Shown one piece after another: positions 33,148-44,850 of a DNA stretch of 64,000 bases. Location: positions 52,170,469 to 52,234,468 of the forward strand of contig CM076996.1 in NCBI GenBank assembly GCA_039090855.1, given 5' to 3'. The translations under genes were made by a program, and so were the position numbers. Below the pieces are notes generated by a model. It searched no databases. It had not been told where the DNA came from and worked only from the letters and a program-made list of their open reading frames with translations. Source of the DNA: Macrothele yani (Eukaryota; Arthropoda; Arachnida; Araneae; Macrothelidae). Position 1 is the first letter of the stretch; each line of letters starts with the position of its first letter.

Positions 33148-36100
33148 TCTTTCTTTCTTTTTTTTTTTTCCTAAGATTTAGTTTATCAGGTGGATGAATT
33201 TTTCGTCCTGAACGAGTGGTCACAGAATTAGACAACTTAGTAGGTGTGCCAATGCACTGAGAAAAACGAGATGGTAATTGTGATTCAGGTATAGTAACAT
33301 GATGTTTATCTTTAGTTGGAGAGTTCTGAGGAAGGAGCAACCGATTAGAATCGGGTATAGTAATCATAGGTGTATCATAGTTTTGAGAGTTCTCTAGGGG
33401 AGACGAAACTGGTGGGCACTCAACTACAGGCTTTTTCGACGTGAATAGAGCTTTTGTTGGACGAATACACTCTGCATTGTGTCGAAGAGTAGTGCCATCT
33501 TGAGTGGTAACTAAATAGGAGCAAGGAGTATCAAGCTTCTCAGATACAGTAGCAGGAATCCAGTTGCGATGTGCCGTTTTAAGTTTTATAGATTGGCCCT
33601 GTACCAATGATGGTGCTTGGTTATGAGTACCAGTTGTGGCTTTGGTTCTCTCTGGAGAACTGGAGGCGAGCAGAAGTTGACGCCCGAGGCAAACGTACCA
33701 GAGGATGTAACGGGATCATTGTTTGTGTAGGACGTCCAAATAGACGTTGAGCTGGAGAAGGTAGGTCACCGCGAGGAGTATTCCTCCAATTCAATAGTGC
33801 CAGATGCAAGTCAGATTGTTCTAGATCAGTACGCTTTAATATTAACTTAGCGATTTGCACATATCGTTCTGCCAAACCATTTGACTTGGGATAATGAGGA
33901 CTGGATGTGAGGTGTTGTATCTTCCAGTCTCTTGTGAAATTACGAAATGCCTCAGAGTTATACTATGACCATTGTCAGTTTCTAATATATCAAGAATACC
34001 ATGAGTGGCAAAAGTAACTTTTAAATACTTAACCACAGCTTGAGACGTTGGCTGACTTAGTTTTTTTAAAATCAAAATATCCGGAGTAACTATCAACTAC
34101 AAGGCAATAATGGTCATCCTTGAAGTCAAATAAATCTGATGCTATTCGTTGCCATGGAAAACAGAGAATAGGTTTCATCAGTAATGGTTCTGTGTTAGGA
34201 GCACAAGCAGTTTGTTGACACGTTTGACATTTTTGAACAAATAGTTCAATCTCTTTAGACATTCCATGCCAAAATATTATTTCTCTTGCACGATGTAAGG
34301 AAAGGCTAGTACCCAGGTGACCCTGATGGATAAGTTTGAGATATTTAGGTTGAAGTACTCTAGGAATAATCAGTCGTTCAGCCTTGAACAACAGATTTTC
34401 GTATACAGATAATTCGTCTCGATAATTCCAATACTTGTGTAAAGAAACAGGCACTTCCTTTATTGTTGGTGGCCAACCTTCAAGGATAACTCTCTTGAGT
34501 TGTTGTAATTCTTCATCTGAATTAGTTGCTGCAATCAACTCTTGAAATGTTAATGAGGGAAGCGGTATATCGAGTAATGTTTCAAAAAGTTCTTGATCTT
34601 CACCAGCTGTCTCCAAAGACTCCACACTACAGTCACGACTTAGGGCGTCAGGGATTGTAATATCAGTACCACGTTTAAATATTATTATAAATTAATCGCT
34701 GTAATCTAGGTGGAGCTGTATGTAAGGGTTTCTTCGCGATGACTTCTAAAGGTTTGTGATCCGTTTCGATGGTAACAGACTTGCCATAAATATAGTCATG
34801 AAATTTTTTGCACCCATGACGAATGGCAAAGGCTTCTTTTTCAATTTGAGGATAACGCTGTTGTGCAGATGTTAATGCTTTGGTAGAATATGCTACCGTT
34901 CTACCATCTTGCAGAAGTACAGCACCAACTGCATGAGAACTGGCATCCACAGAAACAACCACTGGTTTGTTTACATCATAATAAGCCAACTGTGGAGTAT
35001 TTTGAAAATATTCTTTTAACTTACAAAAGGCTTTTTCTTGGCCAGAATACCACTCCCATATGACATCTTTCTGTAGAAGTCTACACATAGGTTCTGAAAT
35101 ACTTGAATAATTAGGTATGAATTTAGAAACATAATTAGTCATACCCATAAATCTCTACAACTCAGTAACACAAGTAGGTACTTTTAATTTTCCAATGGCT
35201 TCAACCTTGGATCGGTCAATTTCTATTCCACTTGGTGTAAAAATGTGACCTAAGAACTTAACTCTTGTTTTCTCAAATTCACACTTGTCTTTATTCAACC
35301 TAATTCCACTCTCTAAAAGTTGATCAATGACCTTCGATGTTAAACTACGTAACTCCTTGAGCGTGTTTTCCCAGATCAGAATATCATCCATTGAGCATTC
35401 AGTATTGCCAATGCCCTTCAATATTGACTCCATAACCTGTTGGAAAACTTCGGGTGCCGAAGCAAGTCCAAAAGGCACTCTCAAAAATGAGTATCGACCC
35501 CAGGGTGTATTAACTGTCAAGTAATCCGAAGTACGTTTTGTTACACATAATTACCAAAAACCCTTTTTTGCATCAAGTAGGATAAAATATTTTGCTGTTT
35601 TTACTCTAGCAGCTATATCTTCCACAGTTTTGAGTGGAAAGTGACATCTTTTAATAGCCTTATTTAGATCAGTAGGGTCTAAACACAAACGAATGTTGTC
35701 TTGTTTCTTAACGATTACCAATGGGCTTACTGCAGGAGTAGGATTAGCAACAGGTACGAGAATTTTCATCTTCACCATCGTGTCAATCTCCTTCTTTACC
35801 TTCTCACGAATTGCATAAGGTATTCGCCGTGGTGGATGTATAGTTAACGAAGCACCTTCTTGCAGCTCTATATCATATTTAAAATTCTTAATACAACCAA
35901 TACCTTGAAAAATCTTTTCTGGAATAGGACTTACAACTTCATGAACTTGAATGAAATCCTTATTTCTTACTATTAAACCCAAGTTCTCACAAGCATAGCA
36001 TCCTAAAAATGCAATTGAATCTACCCTCAACCACTAGAAAATTAAGGGTAACAGGTTTGTTTTTTATAATACACTTAGTGCTTATCTCTCCCATAACTGG

Positions 36101-36409
36101 TGTATACGTATTATTAAAAGACCTCAGTCGTTTAACTTGTGAATTTGAAATATTCACCGATAGTTGTCTTGCCAGTTCTGCAGTTATGACATTCCCTTCT
36201 GCACCAGTGTCAATCTTAAAATTAGTGCAAATTCCTTTATCAAATAGCACCTTTGTATACCATTTACCTTGGTAATTATTTGAGAAATTAATCACTTCAC
36301 TGATATGTAAAGTATCACAGGTATATGTAGTAATGCCCTCCAAATCACTATCAGATTCGCTAATCTCATGAACTTCCTTATTTCGTGACTTAAGAGTTTT
36401 CATATTAGC
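33107..36409 (-). pseudogene. Gypsy pol region: protease, RT, RNase H, integrase, broken
   Basis: Minus strand, high to low coordinate. Aspartic protease: FKIDTGAEGNVIT (about 36215-36175). RT: IRLCLDPTDLNKAI (about 35700), then a stop near 35550, TVNTPWGRYSFLRVPFGLAS (about 35520-35460), and CSMDDILIW where the family has Y-x-DD; the Tyr is lost. RNase H: SVDASSHAVGAVLLQDGRTV (about 34960) with TDHKPLEVIA (about 34755). Integrase: zinc-binding HQGHLGTSLSLHRAREIIFW and CQTCQQ (about 34340-34215), SDLFDFKDDHYCLVVDSYSG with the first Asp, TDNGHS with the second Asp (about 33975), WRNTPRGDLPSPAQRLFGRP (about 33790), and a C-terminal tail to 33107. Several stops and frame changes; non-functional as read. 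Confidence 0.9.
33148..33171 (-). promoter_or_regulatory. Polypurine tract
   Basis: On the minus strand an uninterrupted A/G run (GG, a long A-run and GAAAGAAAGA) directly precedes the 3' LTR, the expected primer for plus-strand synthesis. Confidence 0.85.
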
Positions 36410-37181
36410 TTTGCATTGGCGCGCATAGTGTTCCTTCTTGGAACAGTAATTACACGTCACGCTGAAAGCAGGACACTTCCGAAATTGGTGCACGAAACCA
36501 CATCGCCGACACATTCCTTTCGCTTTGATGTTCACTGTGGACTTTGATCCAACGTGCATTTCTGAGCAATTGAATTCTGTAGGAACCCTTTTTTTTTTTT
36601 ATTTTTAACGAAAGAACTTCTTTATCTTTATTGATCACTGCCCTCATTTCCTGAAGTTGATTCGAAGCCCGTTCACTAGCTCTGCATATATCAATCACCT
36701 TACTCAATGCCAACTCTCCCTCAGCTAATAATAATTCACAAACTTTATCTGAAAGAACACGCACAATCTGGTCACGCTATAAACCATCTTGTAAATTACC
36801 AAAAGCACAATCAATAATCTTCGTTCGAAGTTTAGTTAAGTGAGAATCGAAATTATCTTGCTCACCCTGCACACAAGTAAAAAATAAGTAGCGTACATAA
36901 GTCTCATTTGGTTTCGGGGCAAAGCAATCGTCAAATCTTTTTAATCACAGCCACATCACTCTGCTCCGCCTCAGACAAATTAAAAGTATTAAAAATCACA
37001 TTTGCCGAAGTTTCTATTGCTGACATATAAAAGTAGCGGCTTGCACATGTGGTGGTTTCTCAAAGAGTTGCGTACCAACGGCATACAATTCGAATGATTG
37101 CTTCCACAACTTCCACTTTGCGGCCATGTTGTCAGCAGTTACTTCCAACTCTCGAGGAACAAGAACGTTAGCAGAATCCAT
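36410..37181 (-). pseudogene. Gypsy gag region with zinc knuckles, broken
   Basis: Begins at the ATG whose complement is at 37179-37181 (MDSANVLVPRELEVTADNMA, then WKLWKQSFELYAVGTQLFEK), a typical N-terminus of capsid proteins of this group. A stop follows after about 55 residues. The C-terminal part carries two zinc knuckle-like motifs (CRRCGFVHQFRKC and CNYCSKKEHYARQC, about 36520-36420), which bind the RNA genome. Frame changes occur near 36590 (A-run) and 36770. Confidence 0.8.
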
Positions 37182-37246
37182 ATTTCTTGAACTATAAACT
37201 TAACACAGTTGCCTCAAATTAGTCAAAACACTACAATATTTACTAT

Positions 37247-37264
37247 CCCACAATTCTGACACCA
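37247..37264 (-). promoter_or_regulatory. Primer binding site, tRNA-Leu type
   Basis: Directly inside the 5' LTR the minus strand reads TGGTGTCAGAATTGTGGG. Leucine tRNAs of animals end in ...CCCACTTCTGACACCA or a close variant, so the site pairs with a Leu tRNA apart from a small indel. The tRNA identity is inferred from memory of Leu tRNA ends. Confidence 0.7.
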
Positions 37265-37413
37265 TGTGATAACATCTTAGTTATTACTCAGTAAGACAAA
37301 CAGCCATTACAGATCACAACAACCACCGAGATGATGGGTGTTGCCAATCACGTTTATTCATCTACAAATTAGCTATATAAGAATACAGGAGAATATGGCA
37401 ACAATATATGACA
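37265..37413 (-). repeat. 5' LTR of the gypsy element
   Basis: 149 bp, TG...CA ends; carries the promoter for the element on the minus strand. Very short compared with most gypsy LTRs (commonly 200-500 bp). Confidence 0.95.
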
Positions 37414-38158
37414 CCAAGTACACATTTAACTGATAGAAATAGAATTTACTTACAGTTGATGTATCAAATATCTCCATTTACAATAATCTTGGCACACAGC
37501 TTGAGCTTCATTAACATCCATCACACGCAGCACACACGACCTTTTGTACTTCATACTCATGATCTTTTTCTCAAGCAGACTCTCCTTAATCTTATCCTCC
37601 CATGATTTCCTTGGCCTTCCCCTATCTTTCTTTCTTGCCACTTGGGCTGAAAAGATTCTCTTAGTAAGCATCTCATCACTCATTCTTTCAACATGGCCAA
37701 ACCACTGAAGAATATTAGTCTCCACCTTGCTAACAACATTTTGCTTCACATTACACAACTGCACCATGCCTTCATTCCTCATACGATCAGTGTGTCTTAC
37801 CACAACCCGCCACAAGTAACGCATCTACCCAGCACACAAATGACTCTTATGGCTTTTCTGCAGCACGTAGGTTTCACTGCCATGCATCAAAGTAGGCACA
37901 ATTACACTTTTATACACAGCCATTCGGGACTCTCTTGAGAACCCATAATTCCTGTGAAATCCTCCTAAGGCAGCTATGACTTTTAATGAAGAATTCACTC
38001 ACTAATTTTGCCATCTAATTTGTTTTTTCTGTCAAACATACTTCTTAAATATACAAACTCATTTACCTAGTCAATCTCTGTGCCATTAAGACTTAACTTG
38101 CATTCTGTATGAACAGTTCCTCGCTCAAAAACCATAACTTTGGTTTATTCCTTATTTG
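37414..38158 (-). mobile_element. RTE2 LINE copy 3, middle segment (C-terminal coding part)
   Basis: Minus-strand RTE2 sequence collinear with 14820-15540 of copy 2. Readable: CNVKQNVVSKVETNILQWFG, HVERMSDEMLTKRIFSAQVA and RKKDRGRPRKSWEDKIKESL (about 37760-37580), and upstream pieces corresponding to ESRMAVYKSVIVPT and TLMHGSETYVL in other frames (about 37940-37860). It stops at about 38158 where the CR1-like LINE begins, and resumes at 52231. Confidence 0.85.
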
Positions 38159-38164
38159 TCAATT

Positions 38165-38213
38165 CCAACACCATCGAGCTCCCTGAGTGTGGCAGGGAGC
38201 TCGACAGTGTTGG
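38165..38213. repeat. Stable hairpin at the 5' end of the CR1-like LINE
   Basis: Stem ccaacac (38165-38171) with gtgttgg (38207-38213) and an 11-bp perfect inner stem cgagctccctg / cagggagctcg around a 7-nt loop. It lies at the junction of RTE2 and the CR1-like LINE. Confidence 0.85.
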
Positions 38214-38410
38214 TAGACACAATTGTCATTTCCACAATACTGCCCCAATAGAAACGATACAACTGACATGAGAGGTCACATGTTTGCTGTGCTCCGGTGT
38301 TAGGTGATTTTTATTTTTGAACATTGGGGGTGTCACATTCATTGAGTGTCAGTTGAGATCCGTACAGTTCCAGTGTTTTTCTGCTATCAGCGGTATATTA
38401 CTTATGAAAA

Positions 38411-39187
38411 TGCTGCCGAAGTTACACAGCAAGGAAACATCTGGTTCTACTCTTTCTGGTGACAACTGGGTGCGTGGCATTTCTAAAGAGTTGTTGATTT
38501 TCCGAAGGCAATGGGCAATGTATTTGGAGCAGTTAACAAAAAAGTTTAGATGATGAAATAGATTCAAGGCTGCACTCCAGTTTTATATCATCTGACAAAA
38601 TGGAAAGCGTTGGTGTTGCTGCAATTAAAAAGGAGTTAACTGATGATTTGACAGCTATTATTAAGGGACTGGAGGAACATTGGTCCAAACATCTGGATGA
38701 ATTTGAATCTAAAATAGGCACTTTCCAGTCCTCATTGAGAAGCATGGAAAACTCCCTCGATGATCTTGAGCAGTGCGGTAGGCATTTTTTGCCTTGTGCT
38801 TTATAATTTTCCCGAGTCTACTACTGGCAATCCAATTGGTGAGGCAGTTGATTTCTTAAATGAAAAAATTAAAAGCAATTTGCTTGCAACAGATATTGTT
38901 ACTGCTCATCGCTTGAGTCGTGAAATGGCTTCTGGTTGAAGACCGCTTTTGGTTAAGTTTTTGCGAATGTCACAGCATGATTTCATTTTCAGAAATAAGC
39001 ATCTACTCAAGGGATCTAAGACTGTGATTACTGAAAGTTTAACATTGACTAGAAAGTTGTTCTGTAATAAATTGCGGGCTGGTGGATTGCGATTTTGGAC
39101 TCAGTCTGGAAAGATCTTTTTACTTAGTGAGGCTGGCCAGACTAGGATTTTCAGGACTTTAATGGACATTTCGGATTTCGATGATTG
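38411..39187 (+). pseudogene. LINE ORF1 protein (coiled coil, nucleic-acid binding), frameshifted
   Basis: Begins MLPKLHSKETSGSTLSGDNW at 38411, shifts frame near 38548, continues with an amphipathic, probably coiled-coil stretch (MESVGVAAIKKELTDDLTAI, then HWSKHLDEFESKIGTFQSSL, 38600-38775) and, after further shifts, a domain with DIVTAHRLSREMASG, RPLLVKFLRMSQHDFIFRNK and RFWTQSGKIFLLSEAGQTRI (38895-39187). A coiled coil followed by an RRM/CTD-like basic domain is the usual layout of ORF1 proteins of L1- and CR1-type LINEs, which bind the LINE RNA. At least three frame changes and a TGA at about 38937. Confidence 0.75.
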
Positions 39188-41300
39188 ATGGTATTAAATA
39201 GTTGGTATGTGAACTATTAACATTGATATTATTTATTTGTTGGCCTTGTGGGCCAACTTTTATATTTTTATTGTTTATGGGTGCTAGTTGTCTGAAAGCA
39301 ATGTAATTGTTTGTATAATACTTTTTGATTTCTTTTTTGGTTACTTGAATATTCAATTGTTCTGCTAAATGTAAGCAGTATTTTCTATACAAATAATTCT
39401 GTTTGTTATATTTGGCTTATTGCATTGCGATTGTGTGGCCTGTCATTCGCTTGTGGTTCTGGTGCAGCATTTTGTGGATGATATGACCTACCGCTTTTTG
39501 GAGTGTTGCAGCATGTTTCAATTGTTAAGGTTACTTCTTTGTGGTTTTTCATTTTGGATTTTGGTTTCATGCTTTCACTGCCTTTCACCTTTCGACATGT
39601 TTGTCGGGTAGTTACTTGCACTTTAACTGCTCGTTTGAAATATTAGTTTTACATTTTAGGGTTCTGCAAACTTGGGATATAGTGTTTGTCGGTTATTTGG
39701 CTAATTTTCGTGGTTTTGCTTTGATTATTTGAATACATAGCTAGCTGCATTACTTAAAGTATGCAATACTTCATACATTTGTATTTCCATGCATAAAACT
39801 AGGTATATTGTATCTAATATAGCATTTGTAGTAATACTAATATAGCATTTTGTAGTTAACTGGGCATCGTGCTTTCTGGGCGAGGCCAGGGAGTACGGGG
39901 TCTGGTTGACTCAATTTTTGCTGCTTTTTCTTTTTCAAAATATAGACATTTTGCTTGCAATAGGCATTGTTACTGCTCATCACTTGTATTCTGAAATGGT
40001 TTCTGGTTTAGGACCACTTTTGGTTTAGTTCCTCGGTGTGTTGCGGAATGATTCGTATTCAGAAATAGGTGTTTACTCAAGGGATCTAAGATTGTGATTA
40101 CTGAGAGTTTAGTGTATTGGCCAGAAGGTTATTCTGTAACAAATTGTGGGCTGGGGGATTCCGATTGCGGGAGGATCTTTTTGCTTGATGAGGTTGGCGA
40201 GACAAGAATTTTTTGGACCTTAACAGATATTTCGGATTTTGCTGATTAAGGTATTAAATAGTTAGCATGTTAACAATTAACTTTGATATTGTTTGTTGTC
40301 TCTATGGCCTGTTTTTTATATTTTTATTCTTTATGTGTGCTAATTGGCTGAAGGCAATGCAATTCTTTGTATAACACTTCTTGATTACACTGTTGCTTTA
40401 TTTAATGTATGCTGTATTTGTTATTTTAGTAATTCTGGGTGTAAAATTTGGTGTACTGCATTAAGATTGTATGGCCTGTCACTCGTTTGGGGTTTTGGTG
40501 CAGCATTTTGTGGATGATATGACCTACCTCTTTTTGGAGCATTTTACAACATGTTTTAATTGTTAGGGTTACTTCTTTATGGTTTTTCATTTTGGATATT
40601 GGTTTCATGCTTTCACGGCTTTCCTGCATGTTTGATGGGTAGTTACTTGGACTTCCACTGCTTGTTTGAAATATTACGGTTACATTTTGGGGTTCTGTGA
40701 ACATGGGGTGTAGTGTTTGTTTTATATTTGGTACATTCTCGTGGTTTCCTTTGATCATTTGAATATATAGCTGCATTACTTAAAAGTATGCGGTGCCTCA
40801 TATATTGGTATTTTAGTATGTATTGTAGGATCCTTCCCTCCCCCTTTGGGTATTTCACTTTGGATACCAGTTTCACGCCTTCATCGGGTTTCGGCACGTT
40901 TGCTTGCTGTGTGCTTTGAGTTTTGGCGTTACTATTTGGTGGTTTTCCACTATGGATATCAGTTACATGCTTTCGAGGCTTTCAGGTATATTGGCCTGGT
41001 AGTTGCTGGTAATTTAAATTGTTTGTTTGAAATATTAGGATTGCATTTTAGATTTCTGTGAATGTGGTGTTCAGTGTTAGTTGGATATTTGGTGCTGTCT
41101 TGTGGCTTCCTTTGATTACTTGTACATATATAGCTGAATTACTTAGGGTAAGCAGTATTTTATATATTGTAACTTCAGAGAGGACATTCCGTGTATGGTG
41201 TCACGATTTTGTGGCTTGATATTCGTTTGGGGTTTTATTATTGTATTTTGTAGATAACTAGGCCTGTTAGGGTTACGATGCTCTGTGACTGTGATTCTCT
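38880..41300. repeat. Diverged tandem repeats of about 1 kb between ORF1 and ORF2
   Basis: The block at 38885-39240 (gcttgcaa...attgttactgctcatc, ctactcaagggatctaag, tttcggatttcgatgattg) recurs at 39950-40260, and the block at 39419-39720 (ttgcattgcgattgtgtggcctgtcattcg, tttgtggatgatatgaccta, cattttggat) recurs at 40455-40760 and in degraded form at 40850-41250. Thus the 3' end of ORF1 plus spacer has been duplicated at least twice. The later copies are non-coding. Confidence 0.75.
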
Positions 41301-41912
41301 AATGCTCAGTTACTGTGTGTCATGTCCCTCATACTAATGTTTTAACTTATTGTATTGTCTGTGTCATACTAGACCCGATTGTTGTCATTATTTGGGTCTT
41401 CACCAGTGCTAACTATTGCTTTGTTTTTGTTATTACTCGTCTCTTGGAGTGGTGCTGAGGTTTGCTATTCATTGTTTGTTTTATATCATCTACAGGTTTT
41501 GTCTGAGCTATTATTTTGTTTGTTTATGGTGAATGACAGCCTACTAATTTTATAGTTTTTGTTTTGTGGTGAAATTATATTAATTAAGTTGTATTCCACA
41601 TTTTGTGAGTTTCGGTGTTTTTATATCTTAGTTTGTAATGGTGTAGTATTTTGATTTTTTATCTCTGGGTTAGGGGGTATTGATTTGTTTTAAATTTTTT
41701 TTGGGGGGGGTAATAGGGTTCTTCCCAGTTGGCATACTTAATATTTCCCTATGCATGCCTATTTGTTATTAATCATCAGTAAAAATGTGAATAGATACTT
41801 GGTGATTGTTTCTTTATTACTTGATCATGATATGTATTTCAGTGCTTTAGTTATTTTTAGTTTGATTGGAATCACATGTATTTATCACATTAAAAAAAGA
41901 AAAAAATGTAAG

Positions 41913-41964
41913 AAAAATGTGTAAATAGCACTTCGTAACCACAAAGTGCTATTTACACATTTTT
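41913..41964. repeat. Perfect 21-bp-stem hairpin upstream of LINE ORF2
   Basis: aaaaatgtgtaaatagcact (41913 onward) is the exact complement of agtgctatttacacattttt (to 41964) with a 10-nt loop. It lies about 100 bp before the ORF2 start. Confidence 0.9.
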
Positions 41965-42064
41965 TTCTTTATTTTATTGTGTATCCCCGATGTTCACATT
42001 CTATACTTTACATTTACTTTTTGCTAAATTTTACTTTTTTCCCCCTCCCCCGATTTCATTTGTA

Positions 42065-42763
42065 ATGGAGCTTGATGACTGCCAGGGCCAGTACTTTCGG
42101 CCGCCACTAATTTCTCAATTTCAATTATCTGATAATAGCTTAAATATTATACACTTAAGTGCCTGTTGCCTTACTAATAAAATGTCTCTTCTTGAACATT
42201 TAATTGATGATATTGGGGTAAGGGTTGATATAGTTTGTCTCTCTGAGACATGGTTTTATCCTGGTTTTGTATACACACTTGATTCACATGAGGTTGTTTT
42301 CGGAGAGTTGTTCAAACAGTAAGGGGGGTGGTGCTGCCATTTATACACCCCATTCTTTATCTTTTATACTTGTTCTGCAATGGTCTAGTATTTGTTCTGA
42401 TATTGAGTTCTTGACAATTCTTGTGCAGGGTGCCTATGTTAGTGTAATGTATAGGCCACCATCGGGTAATATGCAACAATTTTAGACTTTTTTCTAGTTA
42501 CTTTGATTTCATAAATAGCGCCTTGGGAAAATGTTTTGTTCTCAGTGATTTTAACTTAAATATTAATGTCCAGGGTGATACTCTTGTTAATACCTTGTGG
42601 GACATTGTCATATCACATGGTTTTGATATTACTATTAAAGTTATTCTAGTAGGCACTACTAGAATAACGTCTTGATCGCAGTCAACAATTGATTTATTAC
42701 GAAATATGTGATTCATGAGACAAACCTGAAGGGTTGTCTTATGTTATAAATGTGCTTTAGACT
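42065..42763 (+). pseudogene. CR1/L2-like LINE ORF2, endonuclease part
   Basis: Blocks: LNIIHLSACCLTNKMSLLEH (about 42140-42200; the CR1-type start reads N-x-RS-L-NK), VDIVCLSETWFYPG (catalytic Glu, about 42228-42266), GGGAAIYTPHSLSF (after a frameshift, about 42322), GAYVSVMYRPPSGNMQQF (about 42428-42483) and LSDFNLNINVQGDTL (42541-42585; the family has GDFN). This is an AP endonuclease of the CR1/L2/Jockey type. It is broken by frameshifts and interrupted at about 42764 by foldback P2. Confidence 0.8.
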
Positions 42764-43820
42764 AAAAAATACATAATATCTAAGGTATTATTACCGGATA
42801 TTGGCAAAGTATTTCGCACGTTGTTGCTCTGTGAGGCACGTGCTCCCAGCCCGAGAGAGGTTATTGTTATGGTTTTTTTCGGTTAGTTAAAAATTTAATT
42901 AAATGAAATAATTAGGTTATATTATTATCAGTTCACATTCATTTGTTCGCACAATCAAATGTTTTAAATTTACTATGAATTAAAAATTGTATTAGAAAAA
43001 GTTATACTCATCGGGTCGGGAGACGTCTCTCAAGAAGGTTCTTCGTCCCGTTCTTATGGCGAGCGCTTTCGACACATCTGTTGTGTGATTGTCGGGCCTT
43101 CTACATCTACATGAGGGTTTCCTCGCATGTGTGTGTAGCCGCTGGAGTTGCACGTTGGGAAAACGAAGGGAAAGGGTTGTATGTGTTAGGTGATTGCTTC
43201 TCATGTGTCACCATCTATTGGATGAGTTGGTAGGTATATCAGTCGTAAGTACAATTTTTTCGTTTTTTGTGTGGCACCTATTTCTACAAATAAATAACAA
43301 TAGCTCAAAGATAGCCACACAAAAAACGAAAAAATTATACTTACAACTGATAATACCCACCAACTCGTCCAATAGATAGCGACACATGAGAAGCAATCAC
43401 CTAACACATACAACCCTTTCCCTTCATTTTCCCGACATGCAGCTCCAGCTGCTACACACACGCGAGAAATCCTCATGTAGATGTAGAAGGCCCGACGATG
43501 ACACAACAGATGTGTCGAAAGCGCTCGCCATAAGAACGGGACGAAGAACCTCTTGAGAGACGTCTCCCGACCCGATGAGTATAACTTTTTCTAATACAAT
43601 TTTTAATTAATAGTAAATTTAAAACGTTTGATTGTACGAACGAATGTGAACTGATAATAATATAACCTAATTATTTCGTTTAATTAAATTTTTAACTAAC
43701 CGAAAAAAACCCATAACAATAACCTCTCTCGGGCTGGGAGCACGTGCCTCACGGAGCAACAACATGTGAAATACTTTGCCAATATCAGGTAATAATACCT
43801 TAGATACTATGTATTTTTTT
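42764..43820. repeat. 1.05-kb foldback P2 inserted in the LINE
   Basis: Arms 42764-43275 and 43314-43820 are reverse complements with about 5 percent differences (for example ggagttgcacgttgggaaaacg versus cattttcccgacatgcagctcc). The spacer is 38 bp. Outer ends are aaaaatacataatatctaag and its complement. The arms contain accatctattggatgag near 43210 (inner part) and no coding sequence. Endonuclease coding lies on both sides (SQSTIDLL before, GVLEYEISDHLPIFIISNYR after). Confidence 0.9.
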
Positions 43821-44850
43821 TCAATTGAATTATGTCTTACTAATACTACATAATTATACTGGTGTGTTAGAATATGAAATTAGTGACCACCTGCCTATTT
43901 TTATTATTTCTAATTATCGTTGTCCTCGTAGGGAGGTTCTTGATTATATTTATTTTAGAAATTTTTCTCAGAAAAATTTGAGTTTGTTTAGAAATTACAT
44001 GTCAGACATTAATTGGTGTTACATACTGAGGATATTAATCCTGACCCTGAACAGGTTTATAATAAAAAAAATTCTGTATTTAACTCTTATTACATTAAGC
44101 GTTTCCCAAAGGTTTAAATGCGTTGCGAGAAAGCGAATTAGGAAACCTTGGATGACTTGCGCCTTGCTCAAGAAGATTGGAATAAAAAATAAACTATTTC
44201 ATAAATTTATTAGAAGCAGAGTTTTGGAGGATCTTTCTAATTTTCGTGCATACCACAACAAATTAAATAAAAAATTAAGATCTGCAAAGAAACGGTATTA
44301 AATAAAAAAATTAAGATCTGCAAAGAAACAAATTTTCAAATTCCAGTAGGTTATGGTCTGGTATTAATGAATTATTGGGCAGAGGTAATGTAAATAATGT
44401 AACTGTGGATGCTATAAAAGTTGATCAGTTGACATTACATGATCCTAAATTAATTGCTAATTCTTTCAATGAATATTTCATGAATTTCCCTCCTTTGTTA
44501 ACATCTGAACGTCAGTCAAAGGGTGACTGTACTTTTGGTTGTCACAATTATGGTCTTGCTAATCCTTTATTTTGTAAGTGATAATACAAATTCTGAACTT
44601 TCTGGAGTACTTGGGGGAATTGATGTCAGTAAGGGCCCTAGGCATGATCAAATTCACCCTATTGTTGTAAGGTTCGTTGCTGATCTTATTGAGTCACCTT
44701 TGTTGTTTATTTTTAGTCTAATTTTTTCGACTGGCATAGTGCTGGTTGCTGTTAAAATTGCTTCTGTTATTCCAGTTTACAAAAAGGGTTCGAAGTCTGA
44801 TATTTCCAATTATCATCTTATTTCAATTTTTACAATCTTCTCTAAGATCT
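43821..44850 (+). pseudogene. CR1/L2-like LINE ORF2, end of endonuclease to start of RT
   Basis: GVLEYEISDHLPIFIISNYR (catalytic Asp-His, 43870-43930), basic linker KRIRKPWMTCALLKKIGIKN (about 44140-44195; the family has KPWIT), DPKLIANSFNEYF (about 44443-44482), VSKGPRHDQIHPIVVRFVAD (about 44625-44683) and IASVIPVYKKGSKSDISNYH (44757-44815) followed by ISIFTIFSKI ending at 44850. The frame resumes exactly at 50742 (FEKLLYNRL). A local tandem duplication (aaattaagatctgcaaagaaac) occurs at about 44270-44330. Confidence 0.85.

Larger units (their letters stand above)
33000..37413 (-). mobile_element. Ty3/gypsy LTR retrotransposon, complete with target duplication
   Basis: Minus-strand element bounded by LTRs at 33000-33147 and 37265-37413, flanked by ccaag on both sides (32995-32999, 37414-37418). 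It has a tRNA-Leu-like primer binding site, a purine tract before the 3' LTR, gag with zinc knuckles, and pol in the order protease, RT, RNase H, integrase, which defines Ty3/gypsy. No envelope gene is present, so it is a retrotransposon and not a retrovirus-like element. Coding regions have several stops and frameshifts. At 4.4 kb it is compact for the group. It is inserted in the right target duplication of hAT element 1. Confidence 0.95.
38159..42763 (+). mobile_element. CR1/L2-like LINE, segment 1 (5' region, ORF1, repeats, ORF2 start)
   Basis: 5' portion of a long CR1-superfamily LINE. It contains ORF1 (38411-39187), a spacer of diverged tandem repeats (39190-41300), a hairpin (41913-41964) and the endonuclease start of ORF2 (from about 42065). 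The element continues at about 43820-44850 and 50742-52230 after two nested insertions. Confidence 0.8.

Noticed and set aside
33107..33607. Envelope gene in the gypsy element
   Set aside because: The region after integrase is its C-terminal tail (HRNW and TRSG-R motifs); no signal peptide or transmembrane segment and too short.
41900..43820. CRISPR-like or array interpretation of repeated short motifs
   Set aside because: Spacing is irregular and the repeats are arms of foldbacks in a eukaryotic intron.
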